From contig JARWKL010000014.1 in assembly GCA_029961685.1 (NCBI GenBank), forward strand, positions 20,532,452 through 20,596,451: 64,000 bases of DNA, written 5' to 3'. The notes under the pieces are model-generated. The model was not told the DNA's origin. It was given only the letters and a program-made list of their open reading frames with translations, and did not search any database. Each line of letters starts with the position of its first letter. The first letter of the stretch is position 1. Positions 51,194 to 63,200 of this stretch are shown piece by piece. The translations under genes and the position numbers were made by a program. The DNA comes from Aristolochia californica. Taxonomy: Eukaryota > Streptophyta > Magnoliopsida > Piperales > Aristolochiaceae.

Positions 51194-51241
51194 AATTAGG
51201 ATCAATTAAAACATGGTGATCCTAACATGTTTTAAATGTGG
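51181..51241. other. Orientation-switch junction between the two arrays
   Basis: The forward array ends in unit F101 with AACATGTTAGGATC (last base 51193). The inverted array starts at 51218 with GATCCTAACATGTT. Between them lie 24 bases (51194-51217). GGATCAATTA at 51189-51198 is followed immediately by a second copy at 51199-51208. A small nested dyad, AAAACATG at 51208-51215 and CATGTTTT at 51226-51233, surrounds a 10-base loop. The two large arms form a head-to-head inverted repeat. They differ by many substitutions and small indels over the first 200 bases, so this is not a perfect recent palindrome. Confidence 0.93.
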
Positions 51242-54200
51242 TGGATATGCGTTCCAAAAACATGTTGAAGATGCAAATGACCTAATGATCCAAAAAGTTC
51301 AAGGAGTAGAAAAAATAAAAATTCTCAAGTTAATGTGCGGTGGGATATTTACCTCAGCCAAAGAACCCACTTTTTGCATATTTTAAAAAAAGCGGACCTA
51401 AAAAATCACAGATACTTTTTGGAATTATCTCTATCAGCATTTGTGCATTTCCATTTTGGATGCTCAATTTTTTTTTTCAAACTTGACTATTTCACTCTCC
51501 CTGTTTTCTCGTAAACAAAATGATAAGGCAAATTTAGATCACAAAAAAATAGAAATTTTAGTGTTTATGTATGCTAAATAATTTGAAAACTATATCAATA
51601 TGAGTGAAGAAAATTATTTTCACGCACTAAAAATGAACACCAAAGTTCTGTTATCCACGTTGGGGAAATTCCACTAGTACAACCCCAGATAGCTTGGTGG
51701 AATTTTATAAGAAAAAGATTCCTAATTGATCCTAACATGTTTTAAATGTGGTTGATATGCATGCCAGAAACATGTTGAAAATGCAAATGACCTAATGATC
51801 CAAAAATTTCGAGTAGAAAAAATTGAAATTCTCAAGTTAACGTGCGATGGGATATTTACCAGAGCCAAACAACCCTCTTTTTTCCTGTTTTACAAAAAGC
51901 GGACCTAAAAAATCATAGATACTTTTTAGAATTATCTCTCTCAGAATTTGTACATTTCCTTTTTGGATGTTCAATTTTTTTTTTCCAAACTTTGTGTTTT
52001 TTACTCTTCCAGTTTTCTCGTAAACTAAAAGATAATGCAAATATAGATCACAAAAAAATAGAAACTTTAGAGTTCATTAATGCAAAAGAATTTGAAAACT
52101 ATAATAAAAGTGAGTGAAGAAAATTATTTTCACGCACTAAAAATGAACACCAAAAGTTTTGTTATCCACGTTGTGATAATTTCACTAGTACAACACCAGA
52201 TAGCTTGGTGGAATTTTATATGAAAGAGATTCCTAATTGATCCTAACATGTTTTAAATGCGGTGGATATGAATGCTAGAAACATGTTGATGATGCAAATG
52301 ACCTAATGATCCAAAAATTTCAAGGAGTAAAAAAAATTGAAATTCTCAAGTTAACGTCCGATGGAATATTTACCAGAGCCAAACAACCCACTTTTCTCCT
52401 TTTTTACAAAAAGCGGACCTAAAAAATCATAGATACTTTTTGGAATTATCTCTCTCAACATTTGTGCATTTCCATTTTGGATGTTCAATTTTTTTTTTCA
52501 AACTTGAGTTTTTCTCTCTCCAAGTTTTATCGTAAACAAAAAGATAAGGCAAATATAGATCACAACAAATTGAAAATTTTAGAGTTCGTTTATGGAAAAG
52601 AATTTGAAAACTATAATAAATGTGAGTGAAGAAAATTATTTTCACGCACTAAAAATGAACACCAAAGTTTTGTTTTCCACGTTGTGCGAATTTCACTAGT
52701 ACAACCTCAGATAGCTTGGTGGAATTTTATTAGAAAGAGATTCCTAATTGATCCTAACATGTTTTAAATGCGGTGGATATGCGTGCCAGAAACATGTTGA
52801 AGATGCAAATGACCTAATGATCCAAAAATTTCAAGGACTAGAAAAAATTAAAATTCTCAAGTTAACGTGGTGTGGGATATTTACTAGAGCCAAACAACCC
52901 ACTTTTTGCCTATTTTACAAAAAGCGGACTTAAAAAATCACAAATACTTTTTCGAATTATCTCTCTCAGTATTTTTACATTTCCATTTAGGAAGTTCAAT
53001 TTTTTTTTTCGAACTTGAGTTTTTCTCTCTCCCAGTTTTCTCGTAAACAAAAAGATAAGGCAAATATAGATCACAGCAAAATGGAAATTTTAGAGTTTAT
53101 GTATGCAAAAGAATTTGAAAACTATAATAAATGTTAGTGCTGAAAATTATTTTCACGCACTAAAAATGAACAACAAAGTTTTGTTATCCATGTTGGGGAA
53201 ATACCACTACTACAAGGCCAGATAGCTTGGTGGAATTTTATAAGAAAGAGATTCCTAATTGATCCTAACATGTTTTAAATGCGGTGGAGATGCATGCTAG
53301 AAACATGTTGAAGATGCAAATGACCTAATGATCAAAAAATTTCAAGGAGTAGAAAAAATTAAAATTCTCAAGTTAACATGCGGTGGGATAATTACCTGAG
53401 TCAAACAACCCACTTTTTGCCTATTTTACGAAAAGCGGACCTAAAAAATCACAGATAATTTTTGGAATTATCTCTTTCAGCTATTGTGCATTTCCATTTT
53501 GGATGTTCAATTTTTTTTTCAAACTTGAGTTTTTCACTCTCCTAGTTTTCTCTTAAACAAAAAGATAAGACAAATATAGATCACTACAAAATGGAAGTTT
53601 TAGAGTTTATGTATGCAAAAGTTTTTGAAAACTATAATAAATGTGAGTTATGAAAATTATTTTCACGCACTAAAAATGAACACCAAAGTTTTCTTATCCA
53701 CGTTGGGGAAATTCCACGAGTACAACCTCAGATAGCTTGGTGGAATTTTATAAGAAAGAGATTCCTAATTGATCCTAACATTTTTAAATGTGGTGGATAT
53801 GCATGCCAGAAACATGTTGAAGATGCAAATGACCTAATGATCCAAATATTTCAAGGAGTAGAAAAAATTAAAATTCTCAAGTTAACGTGCGGTGGATATT
53901 TACCAGAGCCAAACAACCCACTTTTTATCTATTTTACAAAAAGCGGACCTAAGAAATCACAGATACATTTTGGAATTATCTCTATCAATATTTGTGCATT
54001 TCCATTTTGGCTGTTCAATTTTTTTTTTTCAAACTTGAGTTTTTTGGTCTCCCAGTTTTCTCGTAAACAAAAAAATAAGGCAAATATAGATCACAACAAA
54101 ATAGAAACTTTAGTTTTATGTATGCAAAAGAATTTGAAAACTATAATAAATGTGAGTGAAGAAAATTATTTTCACGCACTAAAAATGAACACCAAAGTTT

Positions 54201-57200
54201 TGTTATCAACGTTGGGGAAATTCCACTTGTACAACCCCAGATAGCTTGGTGAAATTTTATAAGAAAGATTACTAATTGATACTAACATGTTTTAAATGTG
54301 GTGGATATGCATGCCAGAAACATGTTGAAGATGCAATTGACCTAATGATCCAAATATTTCAAGGAGTAGAAAAAATTAAATTTCTCAAGTTAACATGCGG
54401 TGGGATATTTACCTGAGCCAAACAACCCACTTTTTGCCTATTTTACAAAAAGCGGACCTAAAAAATTACAGATACTTTTTGGAATTATCTCTCTCAGCAT
54501 TTTGCATTTCCATTTTGGATGTTCACTTTTTTTTTCCAAACTTAGTGTTTTTCACTCTCCCAATTTTCTCGTAAACAAAAAGATAAGGCAAATATAGATC
54601 ACAACAAAATGGAAATTTTAGAGTTTATTTATGCAAAACAATTTGAAAATTATTATAAATGTGAGTGAAGAAAATTATTTTCACGCGCTAAAAATGAACA
54701 CCAAAGTTTTGTTATCCACGTTGGGGAAATTCCACTAGTACAACCCCAGATAGCTTGGTGGAATTTTATAAGAAAGAGATTCCTAATTGATCCTAACATG
54801 TTTTAAATGTGGTGGATATGCATGCCAGAAACATGTTGAAGATGCAAATGACCTAATGATCCAAATATTTCAAGGAGTAGAAAAAATTAAAATTCTCAAG
54901 TTAACGTGCGGAGGGATATTTACCAGAACAAAACAACCCATTTTTTCCCTATTTTACAAAAAGCGGACCTAAAAAATCATAGATACACTTTTTGGAATTA
55001 TCTCTCTCAGCATTTGTGCATTTCCATTTTGGATGTTCAATTTTTTTTTTCAAACTTCAGTTTTTCACTATCCCAGTTTTCTTGTAAACAAAAAGATAAG
55101 GCAAATAAAGATCACAACAAAATGGAAATTTAAGAGTTTATGTATGCAAAAGAATTTGACAACTATAATAAATGTGAGTGAAGAAAATTAATTTAACGCA
55201 CTAAAATGAACACCAAAGTTTTGTTATCCACATTGGAGAAATTCCACAAGTACAACCCCAGATAGCTTGGTGAAATTTTATATGAAAGAGATTACTAATT
55301 GATCCTAACATGTTTTAAATGAGGTGGATATGCATGCCAAAAACATGTTGAAGAAGCAAATGACCTAATGATCCAAAAATTTCAAGGACAACAAAAAATT
55401 AAAATTCTCAAGTTAACGTGCGGAGGGATATTTACCTGAGCCAAACAACCCACTTTTTTCCTATTTTACAAAAAGCGGACCTAAAAAATCACAGATACTT
55501 TTTTGAATTATCTCTCTCAGCATTTGTGCATTTTCATTTTGGATGTTCAATTTTTTGTTTCAAACTTGAGTTTTTCTCTCTCCCAGTTTTCTCGTAAACG
55601 AAAAGATAAGGCAAACATAGATCACAACAAAATGGAAATTTTAGAGTTGATGTATGCAATAGAATTTGAAAACTATAACAAATGTGAGTGAATAAAATTA
55701 TTTGCACGAACTAAAAATGAACAGCAAAGTTTTGTTATCCACGTTGGGCAAATTCCACTAGTATAACCCCAGATAGCTTGGTGGAATTTTATAAGAAGGA
55801 CATGCCTAATTGATCCTAACATATTTTAAAAGTGGTGGATATGCATGCCAGAAACATGTTGAAGATGCGAATGACCTATCATCCAAAAATTTTAAGGAGT
55901 AGAAAAAATTAAAATTCTCAAGTTAACGAGCAGTGGGATAATGACTAGAGCCCAACAACCCACTTTTTGCCGATTTTACAAAAAGCGGACCTAAAGAATC
56001 ATAGATACTTTTTGGAATTATCTCTCTCAGCAATTGTGCATTTCCATTTTGGATGTTCAATTTTTTTTTTCAAACTTGTGTTTTTCATTCTCCCAGTTTT
56101 CTCATAAACAAAAAGAAAAGGCAATATAGATCACAACAAAATGGAAATTTTAGAGTTTATCAATGCAAAAGAATTTGAAAAGTGTAATAAATGTGAGTGA
56201 ATAAAATTGTTTTCACGCACTAAAAATGAACACCAAAGTTTTGTTATCCACGTTGAGGAAATTCCAATAATACAACCCCAGATAGCTTGGTGGAATTTTA
56301 TATGAAAGAAATTCCTAATTGATCCTAACATGTTTTAAATGTGGTGGTTCTACATGCCAGAAACATGTTGAAGATGCAAATGACCTAATGATCCAAAAAT
56401 TTCTAGGAGTAGAAAAAATTAAAATTCTCAAGTTAACATGCAGTGGGATATTTACCTGAGCCAAACAACCCACTTTTTGCCTGTTTTACAAAAAGCGGAC
56501 CTAAAACATCACAGATACTTTTTGGAATTATGACTCTCACCATTTCTGCATTTCCATTTTGGATGTTCAATTTTTTTTTTTTTCAAACTTGAGTTTTTCT
56601 CTCTCCCAGTTTTCTCGTAAACAAAAAGATAAGGCAAATATAGATCACAACAAAATGGAAATTTTAGAGTTTATGTATGCAAAAGAATTTGAAAACTATA
56701 GTAAATGTGAGAGAAGAAAATTATTTTCACGCACTAAAAATGAATACCAAAGTTTTGTTATCCATTGTGGAAATTTCATTAATATATCCCAGATAGCTTG
56801 GTGGAATTTTATAAGAAAGAGATTCCTAATTGATCCTAACGTGTTTTAAATGTGGTGGATATGCATGCCAGAAACATGTTGAAGATGCAAATGACCTAAT
56901 GAGCCAAAAATTTCATGGAGTAGAAAAAATTAAAATTCTCAAGTTAACGTGAGGTGGGATATTTACTGGAGCCAAACAACCCTCTTTTTCCCTATTTTTT
57001 AAAAAGAGGACCTAAAAAATCACAGATACTTCTTGAAATTATCTCTCTCAGTATTTGTGCATTTTCATTTTGGATGTTCAATTTTTTTTTTCAAACTTGA
57101 GTTTTTCACTCTCCCAGTTTTCTCGTAAACAAACAGATAAGGCAAATATGGATCACAACAAAATGGAAATTTTAGAGTTTATGTATGCAAAAGAATTTGA

Positions 57201-57222
57201 AAAATTTAATAAATGTGAGTGA
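51218..57222 (-). repeat. Inverted units R1-R12
   Basis: Unit ends (GTGAGTGA or variants) lie at 51607, 52117, 52629, 53140, 53650, 54159, 54668, 55181, 55691, 56200, 56714 and 57222. R1 is partial. R11 ends in GTGAGAGA, and R12 has GAATACC and AAATTTCATTAA, which marks a subfamily seen again in R19 and R22. No gene is supported. Confidence 0.92.
52748..52933 (+). other. Representative 61-codon open frame found in many units, probably not a gene
   Basis: A 61-codon frame starting at the ATG of GATCCTAACATG-type sequence recurs in many units: on the minus strand before 51.2 kb (for example 14731-14916, 29037-29222, 34143-34328, 40976-41161) and on the plus strand after it (for example 54787-54972, 59843-60028). 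Its start contains a C-x2-C-x4-C-x2-H pattern (CFKCGGYACQKH). That only loosely recalls a zinc knuckle, whose spacing is C-x2-C-x4-H-x4-C. No upstream promoter or splice context is evident, and many copies carry stops or frameshifts. I list it because it recurs, not as a supported gene. Confidence 0.25.
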
Positions 57223-60200
57223 AGAAAATTATTTTCACGCACAAAAAATGAACACCAAAGTTTTGTCATCCAAGTTGGGGAAATTCCACTAGTACAACCC
57301 CAGATAGCTTGGTGGAATTTTATAAGAAAGATATTCTTAATTGATCCTAACATGTTTTAAATGTGGTGGATATGCATGCCAGAAACATGTTGAAGATGCA
57401 AATGACCTATGATCCTAAAATTTCGTGGAGTATAAAAAATTAAAATTCTCATGTTAACGTGCGGTGGCATATTTACCAGAGCCAAACTACCCACTTTTGT
57501 CCTATTTTACAAAAAGTGGACCTAAAAAATCACATATACTTTTTGGAATTGTCTCTCTCAGCATTTTTGAATTTCCATTTTCGATGCTCAATTTTTCAAA
57601 CTTGAGTTTTTCACTCTCCCTGTTATCTCGTAATAAAAAGATAAAGCAAATATATATCACAACAAAGTAGAAATTTTAGAGTTTATGTTTGCAAAAAAAT
57701 TTGAAAACTATAATAAATATTATTTTCACGCACTAAAAATGAACACCAAAGTTTTGTTATCGACGTTGGCGAAATTCCTCTAGTACAACCCCAGATAGCT
57801 TGGTGGAATTTTTTAAGAAAAAGAATCCTAATTGATACTAACATGTTTTAAATGTGGTGGATAGGTGTGGCAGAAACATGTTGAATAAGCAAAAGACCTA
57901 ATAATCCAAAAATTTCAAGCTGTAGAAAAAATTAAAATTCTCAAGTTAACATGCTTAGGATATTTACTAGAGCCCAACTACCCACTTTTTGCTTATTTTT
58001 CAAAAAGTGAACCTAAAAAATCACAGATACTTTTTGGAATGATCTCTCACAGCATTTGTGCATTTCCATTTTGGATGTTCAATTTTTTTTTCAAACTTGG
58101 GTTTTTCACTCTCCCAGTTTTCTCGTAAACAAAAAGATAAGGCAAATATAGATCACAACAAAATGGAAAGTTTAGAGTTTTTGTATGCATAAGAATTTGA
58201 AAACTATAATAAATGTGAGTGCAGAAAATTATTTTCACACACTAAAAATGAACACAAAAGGTTTGTTATCCACGTTGGGGAAATTCCACTATTACCACCC
58301 CAGATAGCTAGGTGGAATTTTATAAGATAGAGATTCCTAATTGATCCTAACATGTTTTAAACGTGGTGGATATGCGTGCCATAAACATGTTGAAGATGCA
58401 AATGACGTAATGATCGAAAAATTTCAAGGAGTAGAAAAAATTAAATTTCTCAAGTTAATGTGTAGTGGGATATTTTCCAGGGCCAAACCCCTACTTTTTG
58501 CCTATTTTATAAAAATCAGACCTAAATAATCACAGATACTTTTTGGAATTTTCTCTCTCAGCATTTGTGCATTTCCATTTTGGATCTTAAATTTTTTTTT
58601 TTCAAACTTGAGTTTTTCACTCTCTTAGTTTTCTCGTAAACAAAAAGATAAGACAAATATAGATCACATCAAAATGGAAATTTTAGAGTTTATGCATGCA
58701 AAAGAATTTCAAAACTATAATTAATATTATTTTCACATACTAAAAATGTACACAAAAGTTTTTTTATCCACGTTGGGGAAATTCCATTAGTACAACCGCA
58801 GATAGCTTGGTGGAATTTTATAAGAAAGAGATTTTTAATTGATCCTAACATGTTTTAAATGTGGTGGATATGCATGCCAGAAACATATTGAAGATGCAAA
58901 TGTCCTAAGGAACCAAAAATTTCAAGGAGTAGAAAAAATTAAAATTCTGAAGTTAACGAAAGGTGGCATATTTACAAGAGCCAAACGACCCACTTTTTGC
59001 CTATTTTACAAAAAGCGGACCAAAAAATCACAGAAACTTTTTGGAATTATCTCTCTCAGCATTTGTGCATTTCCATTTTGAATGTTCAATTTTTTTTTCA
59101 AACTTGAGTTTTTCTCTCTCCCAGTTTTCTCGTAAACAAAAAGATAATGCAAATATAGATTACAACAAAATGGAAATTTTAGATTTTATGTATGCAAAAT
59201 AATTTGAAAACAATAATAAATGTGAGAGAAGAAAATTATTTTCACGCACTAAAAATGAACTCCAAAGTCTTGTTATCCACGATGGGAAAATTCAACTAGT
59301 ACAACCCCAGATAGCTTCGTGGAATTTTATAAGAAAGAGATTCCAAATATATCCTAACATGTTTTAAATGTGGTGGATATGCATGCCAAAAGCATGTTGA
59401 AGAGGCAAATGACCTAACAATCCAAAATTTCAAGGAGTAGAAAAAATTAAAATTCTCAAGTTAACGTGCAGTGGGATATTTTCCAGAGCCAAACCACCCA
59501 CTTTTAGCCTATTTTACAAAAAGTGGACCTAAAAAATCACAGATACATTTTGGAATTATCTCTCTCAGAATTTGTGCATTTCCATTTTGGATGTTCAATT
59601 TTTTTTTTCAAACTTGAGTTTTTCACTCTTCCTGTTATCTCGTAAACAAAAAGATAAGGCAAATAAAGATCACAACAATGAGGAAATTTTAGAGTTTATG
59701 TATGCCAAAGAATTTGAAAACTATAATAAATATTATTTTCACGCACAAAAAATGAACACAAAAGTTAGTTATCCACGTTGGGGAAATTCCACTAGTACAA
59801 CCCCGATAGCTTGGTGGAATTTTATAAGAAAGAGATTCTGAATTGATCCTAACTTGTTTTAAATGTGGTAGATATGCATGCCAAAAACATTTTGAAGATG
59901 CAAATGACCTAATGATCCAAAAATTTCAGGGAGTAGAAAAAATTAAAATTCTCAAGTTAATGTGCGGTGGGATATTTACCAGAGCCAAACAACCCACATT
60001 TTGCCTATTTTACAAAAAGCGAACCTAAAACATCACAAATACTTTTTGGAATTATCACTCTAACCATTTGTGAATTTCAATTTTCGCTCTCCTAGTTTTC
60101 TTGTAAACAAAAAGATAAGGCAAATATAGATCAGAACAAAATGGAAATTTTAGAGTTTATGTATGCCAAAGAATTTGAAAACTATAATAAATGTGAGAGA

Positions 60201-63200
60201 AGAAAATTATTTCACGCACTAAAAACGAATACCAAAGTTTTGTTACCCATGTTGTTGAAATTTCATTTGTATTACCCCAGATAACTTGTGTAATTTTATA
60301 AGAAAGAGATTCCTAATTGATCTTAACATGTTTTAAATGTGGTGGATATGCATGCCAGAGACATGTTGAAGATGCAAATGACTTAATGATCCAAAAAATT
60401 CATGGAGTAGAAAAAATTAAAATACTCAAGTTAACGTGAGGTGGCATATTTACTAGAGCCAAACAATCCACTTTTTCCCTATTTTACAAAAAACGGACCT
60501 AAAAAATCGCAGATACTTGTTGGACTTATCTCTCTCAGCATTTGTGCATTTCCATTTTGGATGTTCAATTTTTTTTTTCAAACTTGAGTTTTTCACTCTC
60601 CCTATTTTCGTGTAAATAAAAAGATAAGACAAATATAGATCACAAAAAAATGGAAATTTTAGAGTTTATGTATGCAAAAGAATTTGAAAACTATAATAAA
60701 TGTGAGTGAAGAAAATCATTTTCACACACAAAAAATGAACACCAAATTTTTGTTAACCACATTGGGGAAATTCCACAAGTTCAACCCCAGATAGCTTGGT
60801 GGAATTTTATAAGAAACAAATTCCTTATTGATCCTAACATGTTTTAAATGTGGTGGGTATGCGTGCTACAAACAGGTTGAAGATGCAAAAGACCTATGAT
60901 CCAAAAATTTCAAGAAGTTGAAAAAATTAAAATTCTCAAGTTAACGAGCAGTGGGATATTTATTAGTGCCAAACAATCCACTTTTTGCCTATTTTACAAA
61001 AAGCGGACCTAAAAAATCAATGATACTTTTTGGAATTATCTCTCACAGCATTTGTGCATTTCCATTTTGGATGTTCAATTTTTTTTTCGAAGTTGAGTTT
61101 TTCACTCTCCGAGATTTCTCGTAAACAAAAAGATAAGGCAAATAAAGATCACAACAAAATGGCAATTTTATATTTTTTGTATGCAAAATAATTTGACAAC
61201 TATAATAAATGTGAGTGAAGAAAATTATTTTAACGCACTAAGAAAGAACACAAAAGTTTTGTAATCCACGTTGGACAAATTCCACTACTACAACCCCAGA
61301 TAGCTTGGTGGAATTTTATATGAATGAGATTCCTAATTGATCCTAACATGTTTTAAATGTGGTGGATATGCATGCCACAAACATGTTGAAGATGCAAATG
61401 ACCTAATGATCCAAAAATTTCAAGTAGTATAAAAAATTAAAATTCTCTGGTTAACGTGCTGTGGGATATTTACCAAAGCCAAACAACCCACTTTTTGCCT
61501 ACTTTACAAAAAGCGGACTTAAAAAATCACAGATTCTTTATGGAATTATCTCTCTCAGCATTTGTGCATTTCCATTTTGGATGTTCAATTTTTTTTTTCA
61601 AACTTGAGTTTTTCACTCTCCGAGTTTTCTCGTCAACAAAAAGATAAGGCAAATATAGATCACAACAAAATGGAAATTTTAGAGTTTATGTATGCAAAAG
61701 AATTTGAAAACTATAATAAATGTGAGAGAAGAAAATTATTTTCACGCACTGAAAATGAATACCAAAGTTTTGTTATCCACGTTATGGAAATTTCATTAGC
61801 ATTACCCCAGATAACTTGTGTAATTTTAATAGAAAGAGATTCCTAATTGATCATAACATGTTTTAAATGTGGTGGATATGCATGCCAGAAATATGTTGAA
61901 GATGCAAATGACTTAATGATCCAAAAATTTCATGGAGTAGAAAAAATTAAAATTCTCAAGTTAACGTGAGGTGGGACATTTACTAGAGCCAAACAACCCA
62001 CTTTTTCCCTATTTTACAAAAAGCGGACCTACAAAATCAAAGATACTTTTTGGAATTATCTCTCTCAGCATTTGTGCAATTCCATTTTGGATGTTCAATT
62101 TTTTTTTTCAAACTTGAGTTTTTCACTCTCCCAGTTTTCTCGTAAACAAAAAGGTAAGGCAAATATAGATCACAACAAAATGGAAATTTTAGAATTTAGG
62201 TATGCAAAAGAATTTTAAAACTATAATAAATGTGATTGAAGAAAATTATTTTCACGCACTAAAAATGAACACAAAAGTTTTGTTATCCACGTTGGGGAAA
62301 TTCCACTAGTACAACCCCATATAGCTTGGTCAAATTTTATAAGAAAGATTTCTAATTGATCCTAACATATTTTAAATGTGGTGGATAAGCATGCTTGAAA
62401 CATGTTGAAGATGCAAATGACCTAATGATCCAAAAATTTCAAGTCTAAGAAAAAATTATAATTCTCAAGTTAACGTGCGGTGGGAAATTTACCAGAGCCA
62501 ACCAACCCACTTTTTGCCTATTTTACCGAAAGCGGACCTAAACAATCACAAATACTTTTTGGAATTATCTCTCTCGGCATTTGTGCATTTCCATTTTGAA
62601 CGTTCAATTTTTTTTTCAAACTTGAGTTTGTCACTCTCCCTGTTTTCTCCTAAACAAAAAGATAAGGCAAACATAGATCACAACAAAGTGGAAATTTTAG
62701 AGTTTACGTATGAAAAAGAATTTAAAAACTATAACAAATATTATTTTCACGCACTAAAAATGAACACCAAATTTTTTTTATCCATGTTGGGGAAATTCCA
62801 CTAGTACAACCCCAGATAGCTTGGTGGAATTTTATAAGAAAAAGATTTCTAATTGATCCTAACATGTTTTAAATATGGTGGATATGTGTGCCAGGAACAT
62901 GTTGAAGATGCAAATGACCTAATGATGCAAAAATTTCAAGGAGAAGAAAAAATTAAAATTCTCAAGTTAACGTGCGGTGGGATATTTACCTGAGCCAAAC
63001 AACCCACTTTTTGCCTTTTTTACAAAAAGCAGACCTAAAAAATCACATATACTTTTTGGAATTATCTCTCTCTGCATTTGAGCATTTCCATTTTGGATGT
63101 TCAATTTTTTTTTTCAAACTTGAGCTTTTCACACTACCAGTTTTCTCATAAACAAAAAGATAAGGAAAATATAGATCACAACAAAATGGAAATTTTAGAG

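Noticed and set aside
51181..51241. Orientation switch as a fold-back sequencing or assembly artefact
   Set aside because: The two arms differ at many positions and carry different deletions and subfamily marks, whereas an artefact would give nearly identical arms. This still needs long-read confirmation.
53837..54244. 135-codon plus-strand open frame as a gene in the inverted array
   Set aside because: It arises from a one-base loss (GGTGGATATTT in place of GGTGGGATATTT) that joins two satellite frames, and no other unit keeps it.
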